A stretch of 63,166 bases of DNA. It comes from JALRBM01 sp964477195. GTDB taxonomy: Bacteria > Patescibacteriota > Saccharimonadia > Saccharimonadales > Saccharimonadaceae. Shown here in pieces: positions 16,476-25,594 of the stretch (within the stretch, counting starts at the first letter, position 1; the number at the start of each line of letters is the position of its first letter). The stretch covers positions 1 to 63,166 of the forward strand of contig CAYZCX010000006.1 in NCBI GenBank assembly GCA_964477195.1, in the 5' to 3' direction. The position numbers were made by a program, and so were the translations under genes. Under the pieces are notes generated by a model that saw only the letters and a program-made list of their open reading frames with translations, was not told where the DNA came from and made no database searches.

Positions 16476-18038
16476 TTATCCCCTGTACATCGCGTGGTTC
16501 TTGATCCAGCCGCTTTCGCTATGTTCTATCAGCCCTTCGTTGCTATTGTTGTGGGCGGTGAGTTTGTCGGCGACGGTGCTGTAGATCGGAATTGTAAATT
16601 CAAACACCGACCCTTCGCCTTCGGTGCTTCGTACCTCTATTTTACCACCATGCGATTCAACAATAGCTTTGCAAATATAGAGTCCGATCCCGGTGCCCGC
16701 AACAGTCTCGCGCGAGCGGTGTGAGCGGTAAAATTTGTGAAAAAGATTACTGATAACACTGCCCGGCATGCCGATACCGTGATCTTCGACGGAAACTTTA
16801 ACGAAATCTCCCTCGGCGCTGGCGGTAACATTGACCGCGCCGCCTTCGTTGCTATATTTCACGGCATTATCGATAAGATTAGAGATCACCTCGCTAATAC
16901 TTGCTCGGTCGGCTGCGATTGTCGGAAGATTATCAGGAAAATGCACGGCGAGTAACCTATTTTGAGAAGTGGCACGCAGGTCCATATCGTCGCGAATAGT
17001 ATCATAAATATCTGTCAATTTATCTTCTCGGAGGTGTACTTTGAGGTGGCGCCGATCATATCGCGACGCATTGAGAATATTATTAACGTAGCTACTGAGA
17101 CGATTTGAAGATACGACGAGACGTTTGAAAAGCTCGCGCTGCTCAGCGTCGATCTTATCGCTCAATTCATCGCCCAGTACATCAAGATACCCTCGAATAA
17201 CGGTGATCGGTCCACGGAGCTCATGGGCGGCAAATGCGATAAAGTCCAAGCTGTCATCTTCTGGCTGATAATCGCTTGTGCGATCAAATAATGTGATAAC
17301 AACCTCTGCAGTGCTTCCCTTATCGTATGACGCGACCAGATCAAAGATTCGTCGATCCTCTTCTCCGATTATTTTGCTCGGGACCCTTTCCCAGGTATGT
17401 TCCGCGTGTACGGCGTGTTCTTCGCAGTCTTTTAGCCATTCTTCGAGACTTGGCCTATCGTCAAAAATAAGATCAATCGCTGTCGTGTTATCTGGGGTAA
17501 GATGTGTCGGCGCATGTTTGTTGGCGTAGAGTATATTGCCGTCGGCTTTCATGATAATAAACCCAGCTGCTGTGTTTTCGAATGCCGCGGATATTTCGGA
17601 GAGAGATTTTTGCTCCTCGGTCTTTTCGGTAGAACTTTCTTTTTCTTCGGCATCAGATTTTTTGTCGGCTGCGAGCTCGTATATAAGTTGAAGCAGTGGT
17701 TTGAAGCCATCTCGTTCGAAGTGACTGGCGTTGGGATTAGGCGGCGTGATGGTCGTCGGTTCGCCAGAGATATGCGTGAGGGCACTCGTCAGATCTTTGA
17801 GCGGCAAAAGAAGCTGGTTGACGAGCAGAATATTGACGCCGAGAGAGGTAAATATGACGGCGATAAGCATAATCCAGAACGGAATAGTCGGTTCGGCGGC
17901 GCCGGTTGCGAGCACGGCACAGCCAATGGCGAGCGTGGCGACAATTTGCATGAGAATAGTAATGGCGATGGCTTGGCGGCGATAACGAGGCCAGTAGTTT
18001 TTTATCAACTGAGGCTGCTTGTTCTGTTCTACTGCCAT
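16476..18038 (-). CDS. Membrane sensor histidine kinase
   Basis: The 520-residue protein has two membrane segments (about 23-45 and 52-76) with almost no outside loop, a linker, a PAS-like domain (about 148-255), HisKA with phospho-His272 in FAAHELRGP, and an HATPase domain with N, G1 (EDHGIGMP) and G2 (GTGIGLYICK) boxes. The small outside loop suggests sensing in the membrane or cytoplasm. It overlaps the upstream DUF3048 gene by 10 bases and is followed by the receiver gene, forming one operon. Confidence 0.93.
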   Translation of the reverse strand: MAVEQNKQPQLIKNYWPRYRRQAIAITILMQIVATLAIGCAVLATGAAEPTIPFWIMLIAVIFTSLGVNILLVNQLLLPLKDLTSALTHISGEPTTITPPNPNASHFERDGFKPLLQLIYELAADKKSDAEEKESSTEKTEEQKSLSEISAAFENTAAGFIIMKADGNILYANKHAPTHLTPDNTTAIDLIFDDRPSLEEWLKDCEEHAVHAEHTWERVPSKIIGEEDRRIFDLVASYDKGSTAEVVITLFDRTSDYQPEDDSLDFIAFAAHELRGPITVIRGYLDVLGDELSDKIDAEQRELFKRLVVSSNRLSSYVNNILNASRYDRRHLKVHLREDKLTDIYDTIRDDMDLRATSQNRLLAVHFPDNLPTIAADRASISEVISNLIDNAVKYSNEGGAVNVTASAEGDFVKVSVEDHGIGMPGSVISNLFHKFYRSHRSRETVAGTGIGLYICKAIVESHGGKIEVRSTEGEGSVFEFTIPIYSTVADKLTAHNNSNEGLIEHSESGWIKNHAMYRG

Positions 18039-19120
18039 GAGACGCTTCCTACACCGTTCGGAACCGCAGCAATCCAGGTTTGTCCGCGTACGAGCGGTAC
18101 TTCTTTACCCGAGGCATCTTTGAAAGATATCTGACTATCACGTGTCGGCTTGCTCCAGGTTACTTCTTGCATGGTACCGTTTTGGAAGATATTCGCCTGT
18201 CCTGTGCCGTTAGCGTTGATGTCTTCGCGGTAGCCATCTTCGAATACACGGTGCATATCTACTTTCATAGCTATGACAACACTCGGATGAAGCTGACCCT
18301 CTTCGCGGTCGAGGTGTTGCTTGCCCCCTACGGAGCGGTAATAACTATTCGTCCCTGGGTCGTAGCCGTAGGCTGTGTTGTAGAGTGCTCCACCAAAATT
18401 GATGGTCACAGTACTTGCAGTCGGTTTTGCTGCAGGCTTCCCATCGGCCCTCGCAAATCCCGTGAACGTAGATGTCGTGTAGCCTTTTGCCGTGTTGAGG
18501 GCGTCGAGTTTGGCAAAATTCGTGTAGACATTGTGGGGTGCATAACGATCTGTCGCTCGCCAGTAACTGCCGGCGTTAAAGAATTGGTCGATATCGCGAT
18601 ATTTGCCATTTCGTATCTCGGCTAATGCCGCTGCGCTGCCGCCAACGTGAGCAACACTGGCATTGTACGGTGCGAGCCAGTCAACATAATACATACGAAG
18701 ACTTCGGACAGGGCCAATGATCTGAGGCTTATCCTGCTGATGAAGCGTCAGGAAGCGTGTGATGCCTCCTTCGGCAATAGCTTCGTACACAACACCAGAT
18801 TGCTTCAGGCCAGACTGTGGTCGGGCGTCGGGGCTATTTTCGATCATAATTGCAGTGACGGCTTGTTTTGTTGCGGCGTCGCTCTTGACGCTCTCGCCTG
18901 TCAGTGGCGAATAAAAAACGGGGGCCGGGGCTGGCTTTGGCTTGGCCTGGAGGTGAGTTACCTCTGTAATTGGGGCTTTTTGTGAAAGTATCATGTAAGC
19001 GATGCCCCCAGTAATAGCAATAAGAATAAGTCCGCTAATAATAATCGTACGTGTGCGGTGTGTACGGAGCCAATTTCCGAGCCGCTTGAAAAATGTTGGT
19101 TTCGAGATTCCATCGTTCAT
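18029..19120 (-). CDS. DUF3048 (YerB-type) membrane-anchored extracellular protein
   Basis: One N-terminal membrane segment (about 23-45) is followed by a Pro/Ala linker and the DUF3048 domain (SPLTGESV near 92, MIENSPDARPQSGL near 113, EGGITRFLTLHQ near 137, RSLRMYYVDW near 160). YerB-like proteins are cell-surface proteins of unknown reaction. TATAAT lies 10 bases before the ATG. It is the first gene of the operon with the kinase and regulator, so the three may act together at the envelope. Confidence 0.88.
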   Translation of the reverse strand: MNDGISKPTFFKRLGNWLRTHRTRTIIISGLILIAITGGIAYMILSQKAPITEVTHLQAKPKPAPAPVFYSPLTGESVKSDAATKQAVTAIMIENSPDARPQSGLKQSGVVYEAIAEGGITRFLTLHQQDKPQIIGPVRSLRMYYVDWLAPYNASVAHVGGSAAALAEIRNGKYRDIDQFFNAGSYWRATDRYAPHNVYTNFAKLDALNTAKGYTTSTFTGFARADGKPAAKPTASTVTINFGGALYNTAYGYDPGTNSYYRSVGGKQHLDREEGQLHPSVVIAMKVDMHRVFEDGYREDINANGTGQANIFQNGTMQEVTWSKPTRDSQISFKDASGKEVPLVRGQTWIAAVPNGVGSVSWQ

Positions 19121-19282
19121 GCTTAAGGTTATTATAGCAGAATATAGAGCGCTTTTTGGGCTTTCAACTGTCTTGCTGTTGAATAATATTTAACACTAGT
19201 AGGTTAAGATGAAAGCAATCGAGGCAACTTAGTTGCTATAATTGGAAAAATCTTGTATGCTGTGAATAATATTGTAGTTACG

Positions 19283-19303
19283 GTACACGGAAGAGGCGTG
19301 TAC
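19283..19303 (+). promoter_or_regulatory. Leader hairpin upstream of the GT2 gene
   Basis: GTACACG (19283-19289) pairs with CGTGTAC (19297-19303) around a 7-base loop. It is followed by GAAAGGAAG before the ATG. The leader is about 50 bases or longer, unlike the leaderless core genes. Confidence 0.55.
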
Positions 19304-19328
19304 GTTCTTTGAAAGGAAGTTACTGGCA

Positions 19329-21605
19329 ATGCCTAGCGCAAAACACAAGATTAACCTTGGTCCAAAGGGGCAGTGGGGAGCTGAAAAACGAACGCAGCCA
19401 CTCTCAATTATTCATGATCGTCCCTCAACGCGAAAGATTGCTATGAGTCGTTTGGCTGTTGTGCTTACGATTGTTCTTTGGGCTGTGTATGTCATTTCAA
19501 CAATTATTCGGCAATTCTTTGATGGTGCTCATGGCTTTCAATTTACAATGCAAGCCATCGGCTATCTTGTTGTTGTGACCTTCCTCACCTTCTCTGCATT
19601 AATGTATCTGGTTGCTCGCCAAGGTGCATTGCAACGTTTTTCGAAGCATGTTCGCGTTCCGCGCGCAAAACTCGACGAGCATTTCTCAACTCACCAATCG
19701 TCGATTACTGTACTGGTTCCCTCATACAGTGAAGAGCCGCAGGTTGTTCGTAAAACGCTTCTTTCTGCCGTACTTCAAGAATATCCTGCGATGCGCGTGG
19801 TCTTGCTTGTTGATGACAACCCTCGACCCAAAAATGAGACAGCTGCTAAGCAACTCGCTGCGGCCCAAAATATGGGAGTTGAAATTACAAAGGCACTCGC
19901 CGAACCGCGTGAGCGCTTTACGATCGCGCTTACTCGCTATGAAGAAGCTTTGGCTGATACAACTTCAGCGCACATTAATGAGCTTGCCGACCACTATGCC
20001 TGGGCTGCGAACTGGCTCGATTCTTTTGCTAAAAAAGAGGTCATTGAAGACCATGTCGATATTTTCTTTACAGAGCAAGTGCTTGGTGAGCTTGCTAAAG
20101 AACTAAGGCTTATGGGCGAAGCGCTTGCTGCTTCTGCTCGTGACGGTGCCGTTTTACCATCTGATCGTATTCATCAATTATATCGTCGTCTTGCCTGGAC
20201 TTTTAGTGGCGAAATTGAAGTATTTGAGCGAAAGAAATTTGCTTCGCTTTCTCATGAGGCGAATAAAGCGATGAACCTTAATGCCTATATTGGGCTTATG
20301 GGTGGAGTATATCGCCAAGAAGAAACGCCCGATGGTCCCGTGCTAATTGCGGATAAAAACGGCAAGATAGCAGTTCCTGACAGTGAATTCCTTTTGACGC
20401 TTGATGCAGACTCTATCCTGCTCCGTGATTATTGTCTTCGCCTAGTATATTTCCTCCAGCAGCCTAATAATGCACGCGTCGCCGTGACGCAAACTCCCTA
20501 TTCTTCGTTCCGTGGAGCTGCCACGCGTATCGAACGCCTTGCGGGCGGTACAACCGATATTCAGCATATTCTTCACCAAGGTATGAGCTACTACGGAGCC
20601 ACCTTTTGGGTAGGTGCGAATGCCGTCATCCGTAAGAAGGCGCTGAACGATATTGTTGAGACTGAATGGATTGGCGGATTTGAAGTAAAGCGATTTATTC
20701 AGGACAGAACAGTTATTGAAGATACTGAATCAAGCGTTGACCTGACGCTTCACGGCTGGTCGCTTGTTAACTACCCAGAGCGTTTAAGTTACAGTGCAAC
20801 ACCACCTGATTTCGGTTCGCTTATTGTGCAGCGACGCCGCTGGGCAAATGGCGGGCTGCTGATTCTGCCAAAACTTCGTGCACAAATACGAGGTCGAAAG
20901 CTTCGCGGCGAGTTTGTTTCGCCTATAGAAACGCTACTTCGTCTTAACTATATGGCATCCATCGCCTGGGCGAGTTTTGGACTGATTTTCCTCCTTGCCT
21001 ATCCATATGATGGACGTTTACTTAGTCCGTTTGTGCTTCTGGCCGCGCTTCCCTACTTTTTGGCAATGGCAAGCGATCTTAAATATAGTGGCTACAAACG
21101 AAGTGATGTTTTCCGTATTTACGGATTTAACTTGATCCTTCTTCCGGTAAATCTTGCAGGTGTCCTGAAATCTCTTCAGCAAGCATTAACAGGTAAAAAG
21201 ATTCCATTTGCACGTACACCTAAAGTAAAAGATCGTACGGTCGCACCATTTTTGTATGTTGTAACGCCACTCGTTATTGTTGGATTCTCGCTCTTTACAC
21301 TGTGGCGTGACGTCTCAGCAGAAAATTGGGGCAACGCATTGTTTGCTGGATTTAACGCGTTTGTTGCATCTTGGGCTATCCTTGCGTACATCGGCCTGGG
21401 TCACACTATTGCAGATGCGTGGCGCGGTATGACGAACTGGCTTTATGTCGATGTCGTGCCAAAAGCACCTCGCACCAAAGCTTCAAATGAGCCAGCTCTC
21501 GACTGGCAAGCGGTCCTGTACCATGGTGACGATAAGGGAGTCGTACCACTAACAGCTCGTGCGTATGCTACTTCAACAACTGCCGACGAAGGGATTGCAT
21601 CATGA
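19329..21605 (+). CDS. Processive GT2 glycosyltransferase (cellulose/chitin/hyaluronan synthase-like)
   Basis: The 758-residue membrane enzyme has two N-terminal membrane helices (about 40-100), a GT-A domain with LVDDNP and LTLDADSILL (metal-binding DxD), an EDTES acceptor region and the QRRRW motif (Q501-W505), then at least four more membrane segments (about 530-700). These are the marks of enzymes that polymerise and export a beta-linked polysaccharide. The product is unknown, but the overlapping downstream GH18 gene points to a chitin-like N-acetylglucosamine polymer. Confidence 0.87.
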   Translation: MPSAKHKINLGPKGQWGAEKRTQPLSIIHDRPSTRKIAMSRLAVVLTIVLWAVYVISTIIRQFFDGAHGFQFTMQAIGYLVVVTFLTFSALMYLVARQGALQRFSKHVRVPRAKLDEHFSTHQSSITVLVPSYSEEPQVVRKTLLSAVLQEYPAMRVVLLVDDNPRPKNETAAKQLAAAQNMGVEITKALAEPRERFTIALTRYEEALADTTSAHINELADHYAWAANWLDSFAKKEVIEDHVDIFFTEQVLGELAKELRLMGEALAASARDGAVLPSDRIHQLYRRLAWTFSGEIEVFERKKFASLSHEANKAMNLNAYIGLMGGVYRQEETPDGPVLIADKNGKIAVPDSEFLLTLDADSILLRDYCLRLVYFLQQPNNARVAVTQTPYSSFRGAATRIERLAGGTTDIQHILHQGMSYYGATFWVGANAVIRKKALNDIVETEWIGGFEVKRFIQDRTVIEDTESSVDLTLHGWSLVNYPERLSYSATPPDFGSLIVQRRRWANGGLLILPKLRAQIRGRKLRGEFVSPIETLLRLNYMASIAWASFGLIFLLAYPYDGRLLSPFVLLAALPYFLAMASDLKYSGYKRSDVFRIYGFNLILLPVNLAGVLKSLQQALTGKKIPFARTPKVKDRTVAPFLYVVTPLVIVGFSLFTLWRDVSAENWGNALFAGFNAFVASWAILAYIGLGHTIADAWRGMTNWLYVDVVPKAPRTKASNEPALDWQAVLYHGDDKGVVPLTARAYATSTTADEGIAS

Positions 21606-23170
21606 AAAAATCTAAAAAACTAAACAGCTCAGAACCGCAGCGTCGCTTGTCACCTTGGCGCGTGATGCTTGCTGTCCTCATTTTGGCAGGAGCTGTTACT
21701 GGTGGAACATTCGCGTTCTGGCGTTGGCAATCACTGCAGGTTGAAGCATCATCAAAACCTTGGTTTGCTGGATATGTGGATGTCACGGCGACGCCAACCT
21801 TTGCGTTTGAACAAATGGGTGCGACTGCTAGTCGTAACGCTGTTCTTTCGTTCATTGTGTCCTCACCTTCTGATAGTTGTATTCCTTCGTGGGGCGGTGC
21901 TTATACGCTTGAACAAGCCAGTGCATCACTTGATCTTGATCGTCGTATTGCAAGGCTGCAGCAACAAGATGGAAACGTTGCCGCATCATTCGGCGGGCTT
22001 AAGAACGATGAACTTGCAGTAAAATGTACCGATGCGAACAACCTAGAGAATGCGTATCGTTCTGTTGTTGACCGTTATAATTTAGATACCATCGACCTTG
22101 ATCTCGAGAATAACGGCTTAAACGATACTGCTGCGGCTGATCGTCGCGCGGATGCAATCGCAAAGCTGCAAACCGAGCGCCGAAGCAGTGGTAAAAAACT
22201 CGCAGTTTGGGTAACGCTCCCAGTAACCCCCCAGGGATTAAGCGAAGCCGGAACTGATGCGGTTGCGCGCTTGCTTGCTAAGGGCGTCGACCTTGCTGGG
22301 GTAAATGCCATGACGATGGACTATGGACAAAGCCTTGAGGGGAAGACGATGCTTGCTGCGTCTGAAAGCGCGTTAACGCAGACTCAGCGTCAGCTTGGCG
22401 TCCTTTATCAGCGGGCCGGAATGCATCTTAACGACGGGACACTTTGGTCTAAGATTGGTGCGACGCCAATGATTGGTCAAAACGATGAAGTAAACGAAGT
22501 CTTTACGCTTGATGATGCCAAGGGCTTTAATCAGTTTGCGCTTTCGCGAGGTGTTGGTCGCATGTCGATGTGGTCGGTGAACCGTGACGTTCCATGTGGA
22601 AGCAACTATGTAGATTTGAAGGTGGTTTCAGACTCATGCAGTGGTGTGAAGCAGGACGGTGGCAGTTTTGCGACACTTCTTTCTGCCGGATTTGAGGGAA
22701 CCTTAACGCAAAGTGCGGGCATTGTGACGAAAGATAATGCATCACAAACAACGCAAAAAGCAGACGATCCCGCCAACAGCCCTTACCAGGTATGGTCGGC
22801 TTCAGGTGCGTATCTTCAAGGAACAAAAGTTGTATGGCACCATACTGTCTACCAGGCAAAATGGTGGACGCAAGGCGATGTGCCAGATAGCCCTGTGCTG
22901 CAAGCATGGCAAACTCCATGGGAATTAATTGGTCCTGTGCTGCCCGGCGAAAAGCCAATTAAGCAGGCAACACTACCCGAGGGTACCTATCCAGAATGGT
23001 CAGGAACTGTTGCATATGACACAAGTCAGAGAGTGCTTTATAAGGGCGTTCCTTACCAAGCAAAGTGGTGGACTCAGGGAAATAGTCCTGCTGCGGCTTC
23101 GTCAAATCCAGATGGCTCACCATGGGTGCCACTTACTCAGGCGCAAATTGACGAGTTAAAAATCAAGTAA
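21602..23170 (+). CDS. Membrane-anchored GH18 chitinase-like protein with two chitin-binding modules
   Basis: A membrane anchor (residues about 20-42) is followed by a GH18 TIM barrel with the full catalytic motif D162-x-x-D165-x-D167-x-E169. Two C-terminal CBM5/12-like repeats follow, each with YQAKWWTQG and flanking Trp residues. GH18 enzymes cleave chitin or related GlcNAc polymers using the motif Glu. The start overlaps the GT2 stop by ATGA, so the synthase and hydrolase are translationally coupled. They may make and trim or release one surface polymer. Confidence 0.88.
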   Translation: MKKSKKLNSSEPQRRLSPWRVMLAVLILAGAVTGGTFAFWRWQSLQVEASSKPWFAGYVDVTATPTFAFEQMGATASRNAVLSFIVSSPSDSCIPSWGGAYTLEQASASLDLDRRIARLQQQDGNVAASFGGLKNDELAVKCTDANNLENAYRSVVDRYNLDTIDLDLENNGLNDTAAADRRADAIAKLQTERRSSGKKLAVWVTLPVTPQGLSEAGTDAVARLLAKGVDLAGVNAMTMDYGQSLEGKTMLAASESALTQTQRQLGVLYQRAGMHLNDGTLWSKIGATPMIGQNDEVNEVFTLDDAKGFNQFALSRGVGRMSMWSVNRDVPCGSNYVDLKVVSDSCSGVKQDGGSFATLLSAGFEGTLTQSAGIVTKDNASQTTQKADDPANSPYQVWSASGAYLQGTKVVWHHTVYQAKWWTQGDVPDSPVLQAWQTPWELIGPVLPGEKPIKQATLPEGTYPEWSGTVAYDTSQRVLYKGVPYQAKWWTQGNSPAAASSNPDGSPWVPLTQAQIDELKIK

Positions 23171-23188
23171 GGTTTAGACTATTAGAGA

Positions 23189-23220
23189 AGAGACAGGTTT
23201 ATCCTTGTCTCTTTTTCTAT
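23189..23220 (+). terminator. Terminator between converging GH18 and cupin genes
   Basis: AAGAGACAGG and CCTTGTCTCTT form a stem with one bulge, followed by TTTTCT. Confidence 0.7.
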
Positions 23221-23570
23221 TGGCGTGGAATAGACGGCCAACGCACAGTTAGAATAACAGAATCTTCAAGGGCTCTGCCTTTGTGGTCAAAGCCCTTGCC
23301 CCACATGACAAAATCACCTTGCTTGGCGAGGATTGTGGATTGGTCGCGAAACATTACTTCGTATTTGCCTGAGATAAGAATGGCAACCGTTGTTCTGGCT
23401 TCTTTTGTTACCCAATCCGGTCGCTCTTCTCCGGCTTTGTGTGTGCTCCATTTTAATTCAACGTCGTTGGTGTGGCGTAGGCCGAGGTTTTCGGGAAGAC
23501 TTCCCCCGACGAACCATCCTAGTGAGCTGTCGGTTTGGGCGTTGCCTGTTTGAATTGCTGACTTTTCCAT
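23217..23570 (-). CDS. Cupin-like protein
   Basis: About 117 residues with a small beta-barrel pattern (ARTTVAILISGKYEVMF, then KQGDFVMWGKGFDHKG and SVILTVRWPS). The sequence order is that of a cupin, but the metal-binding His pattern is incomplete, with one His in GFDHKG. The ATG at 23570 lies 4 bases after the gltX stop, so the gene is co-transcribed with gltX. Function unknown. Confidence 0.65.
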   Translation of the reverse strand: MEKSAIQTGNAQTDSSLGWFVGGSLPENLGLRHTNDVELKWSTHKAGEERPDWVTKEARTTVAILISGKYEVMFRDQSTILAKQGDFVMWGKGFDHKGRALEDSVILTVRWPSIPRQ

Positions 23571-23574
23571 TGAT

Positions 23575-25005
23575 TTACTGTATGGCTTCGATTGTTTTCT
23601 CGAGTCGTGCGAGGGCGGTGTCTTTGCGGAGAACAAAGAGCGTATCGTTCAGTGCTGGGCTAAACGGCGCCCAGGATACGGCAATGCGGATGAGGCTAAA
23701 GAGAATGCCTGGTTTTTGACCGGTGCTTTCAAGCAGTTTGTTGAGCACTTCTTGGAGTGAATCTGCGCTTGTAAAATCTGCAGCTTCGAAAGCTGTTTTT
23801 GCCTGGGTGAGAAGTGTTGTGATCTCTGTTTTTTCAAGCTTCTTTAACTGCTTGTTGCTTTCGATAAGCGACAGGTCAATCGTAGGATCTTCGAAGAAAT
23901 AGTTAGTGAGGAGCGGGAGATCGGTAAGGGTTTTTAAGCGATCTTGAACAAGCGCGAGCACTTGTTGGCGTTTTTCTTCGTTTGCTTTCAAAGCACTTTC
24001 AGGCCAAAAGTCTTCGACTCGTTTTGAAAGATCCTCAAGAGTGATACGGCGAATCCACTGGCCATTGAGCCATAGTAGACGCTGTTCGTCAAAGCGAGCC
24101 CCGCTGCGCTGTACGCGGTCGAGTGTAAACTTTTGGATGAGCTCTTCGACTGAAAATACCTCTTGCTCCGTGCCGTCATTCCAGCCAAGGCTTGCAATGA
24201 AGTTAAGGAGCGCTTCGGGCAAAATACCGCCGCGAATATAGTCAAGAACATCCTTTGCACCATCTCGCTTGCCGAGCTTTTTGCCACCTGTGGCGGCCAT
24301 GATATGGGGCATGGTCGCAAATATTGGCGGAGTGAGACCGAGCGCTTCGTAAAGATTAAGATAATTTGGCTGGCTTGCAATAAATTCCTGTCCGCGGATG
24401 ATGTGGGTGACTTGCATTTCGGCATCGTCAACGATATGAGCAAAATTGTAGGTCGGGTAGCCGTCTGATTTTATAAGGATGATATCATCGATGACTTCTG
24501 GGCCTGTCGAAAGATCACCCATGACTTCATCATGCCATGTGTAGTTTTTTGGGTCGGATTTAAATCGAAGTGGTGTCGAGCCGTCCCACGGAAGCGGATT
24601 TTCGGGTCGGTGGTGGCGATATAAAAATGCACGTTTCTCTGCCTTTGCTTGTTCTCGGAAGGCATTAAGCTCTTCTGGTGTATAAGGATCGGCATAAGCA
24701 CGGCCGCTATCGATGAGCTTCTGGCCCCATGCTTTATAAATAGCAAGTCGTTCGCTTTGTTTGTAGGGCCCGAACGGACCGCCAATACCAATTCCTTCGT
24801 CGTAGTGAATGCCGAGAACCTTTAGGCATTCCAAAAGATGGTCAGCACTTCCTTCTACTTCGCGTTTCTTGTCAGTATCTTCGAGCCGCAAAATAAAAGT
24901 ACCGTCGAAGTGACGTGCGACAAGCCAGGCAAAAAGCCCGGTGCGGATATTGCCGACATGGAGAAATCCAGTCGGACTTGGAGCAAATCGGGTACGAACG
25001 TTCAT
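23575..25005 (-). CDS. gltX: Glutamyl-tRNA synthetase
   Basis: The 476-residue class I synthetase starts with RFAPSPTGFLHVGN (HIGH box) and carries KKLGKRDGA (KMSKS box) near residue 245, followed by the helical anticodon-binding part. It charges tRNA-Glu (and tRNA-Gln, if a transamidosome is present). TATACT ends 8 bases before the ATG, so the mRNA is probably leaderless. Confidence 0.97.
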   Translation of the reverse strand: MNVRTRFAPSPTGFLHVGNIRTGLFAWLVARHFDGTFILRLEDTDKKREVEGSADHLLECLKVLGIHYDEGIGIGGPFGPYKQSERLAIYKAWGQKLIDSGRAYADPYTPEELNAFREQAKAEKRAFLYRHHRPENPLPWDGSTPLRFKSDPKNYTWHDEVMGDLSTGPEVIDDIILIKSDGYPTYNFAHIVDDAEMQVTHIIRGQEFIASQPNYLNLYEALGLTPPIFATMPHIMAATGGKKLGKRDGAKDVLDYIRGGILPEALLNFIASLGWNDGTEQEVFSVEELIQKFTLDRVQRSGARFDEQRLLWLNGQWIRRITLEDLSKRVEDFWPESALKANEEKRQQVLALVQDRLKTLTDLPLLTNYFFEDPTIDLSLIESNKQLKKLEKTEITTLLTQAKTAFEAADFTSADSLQEVLNKLLESTGQKPGILFSLIRIAVSWAPFSPALNDTLFVLRKDTALARLEKTIEAIQ

Positions 25006-25041
25006 ATATAACCAGTATAACAGATGTGCATATGACTACTA

Positions 25042-25086
25042 TTGCAGAGTTTCAATAAGTGTTCAATAATCCAAGAGGAAGCTCTT
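25042..25086 (+). promoter_or_regulatory. Cassette promoter with 5'-end hairpin
   Basis: TTGCAG (25042-25047) and AATAAT (25065-25070) are 17 bases apart. AAGAG-gaag-CTCTT (25073-25086) sits at the predicted start of the transcript. Confidence 0.6.
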
Positions 25087-25107
25087 ACGACATGAAAAGG
25101 ATCCACT

Positions 25108-25530
25108 ATGCGACGAGTCGCAACGGTACTTTTTTTGGTGCTGGCACTCCTTGGGTGCTCCTCTGATGAAGATTTGCCCGCACAGCTTAATTCACAAGGC
25201 TATACGGTGTATTTCAAGGCGCTGCCTAGTGGTGAGATGGTTCGAGTATGGAGGAAGCTTGACGCCGAAAAGGGTGTGCATGTAGAAGTTACTCTTACGG
25301 GAATTAACTCTACCTCGGGAGTGATCAGTAGTGTGAGTTTGGTTCCCAATCACACGGCATCATTCATATGTCAGCCGCTTACTGCGAATATTTCGGGGAA
25401 TATCGACAATGTCCTGAAGGTAGTAAAGAAGACATACGGCGAAGTTCTATCTGGAACGCTGAAGATGACGAGCGTGAACGATCAAGCGGAGTTGCGAACC
25501 GATTCCCTTTTCTGCGTGACGGGCGGCTAA
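25108..25530 (+). CDS. Small lipoprotein, 140 aa (cassette gene)
   Basis: A lipoprotein signal peptide ends in LLGCSS (Cys near residue 17). The mature part is beta-rich with two further Cys residues (FICQPL, LFCVTGG) that could pair. No family is recognised. It would be lipid-anchored on the outer face of the membrane. The ATG follows an AAAAGGATCC leader. The gene stands alone between core genes and has its own promoter and 3' hairpin. Confidence 0.75.
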   Translation: MRRVATVLFLVLALLGCSSDEDLPAQLNSQGYTVYFKALPSGEMVRVWRKLDAEKGVHVEVTLTGINSTSGVISSVSLVPNHTASFICQPLTANISGNIDNVLKVVKKTYGEVLSGTLKMTSVNDQAELRTDSLFCVTGG

Positions 25531-25534
25531 TGTG

Positions 25535-25576
25535 TGGCGGAATTTCTCTCATAAAGCGTAGAGGGAAATTCCGCCA
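25535..25576 (+). terminator. 3' hairpin of the 25108 lipoprotein cassette
   Basis: TGGCGGAATTTC (25535-25546) pairs with GAAATTCCGCCA (25565-25576). The U-tract is poor (TTATTCAT). Confidence 0.7.
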
Positions 25577-25594
25577 TTATTCATGTAAGAGAGA

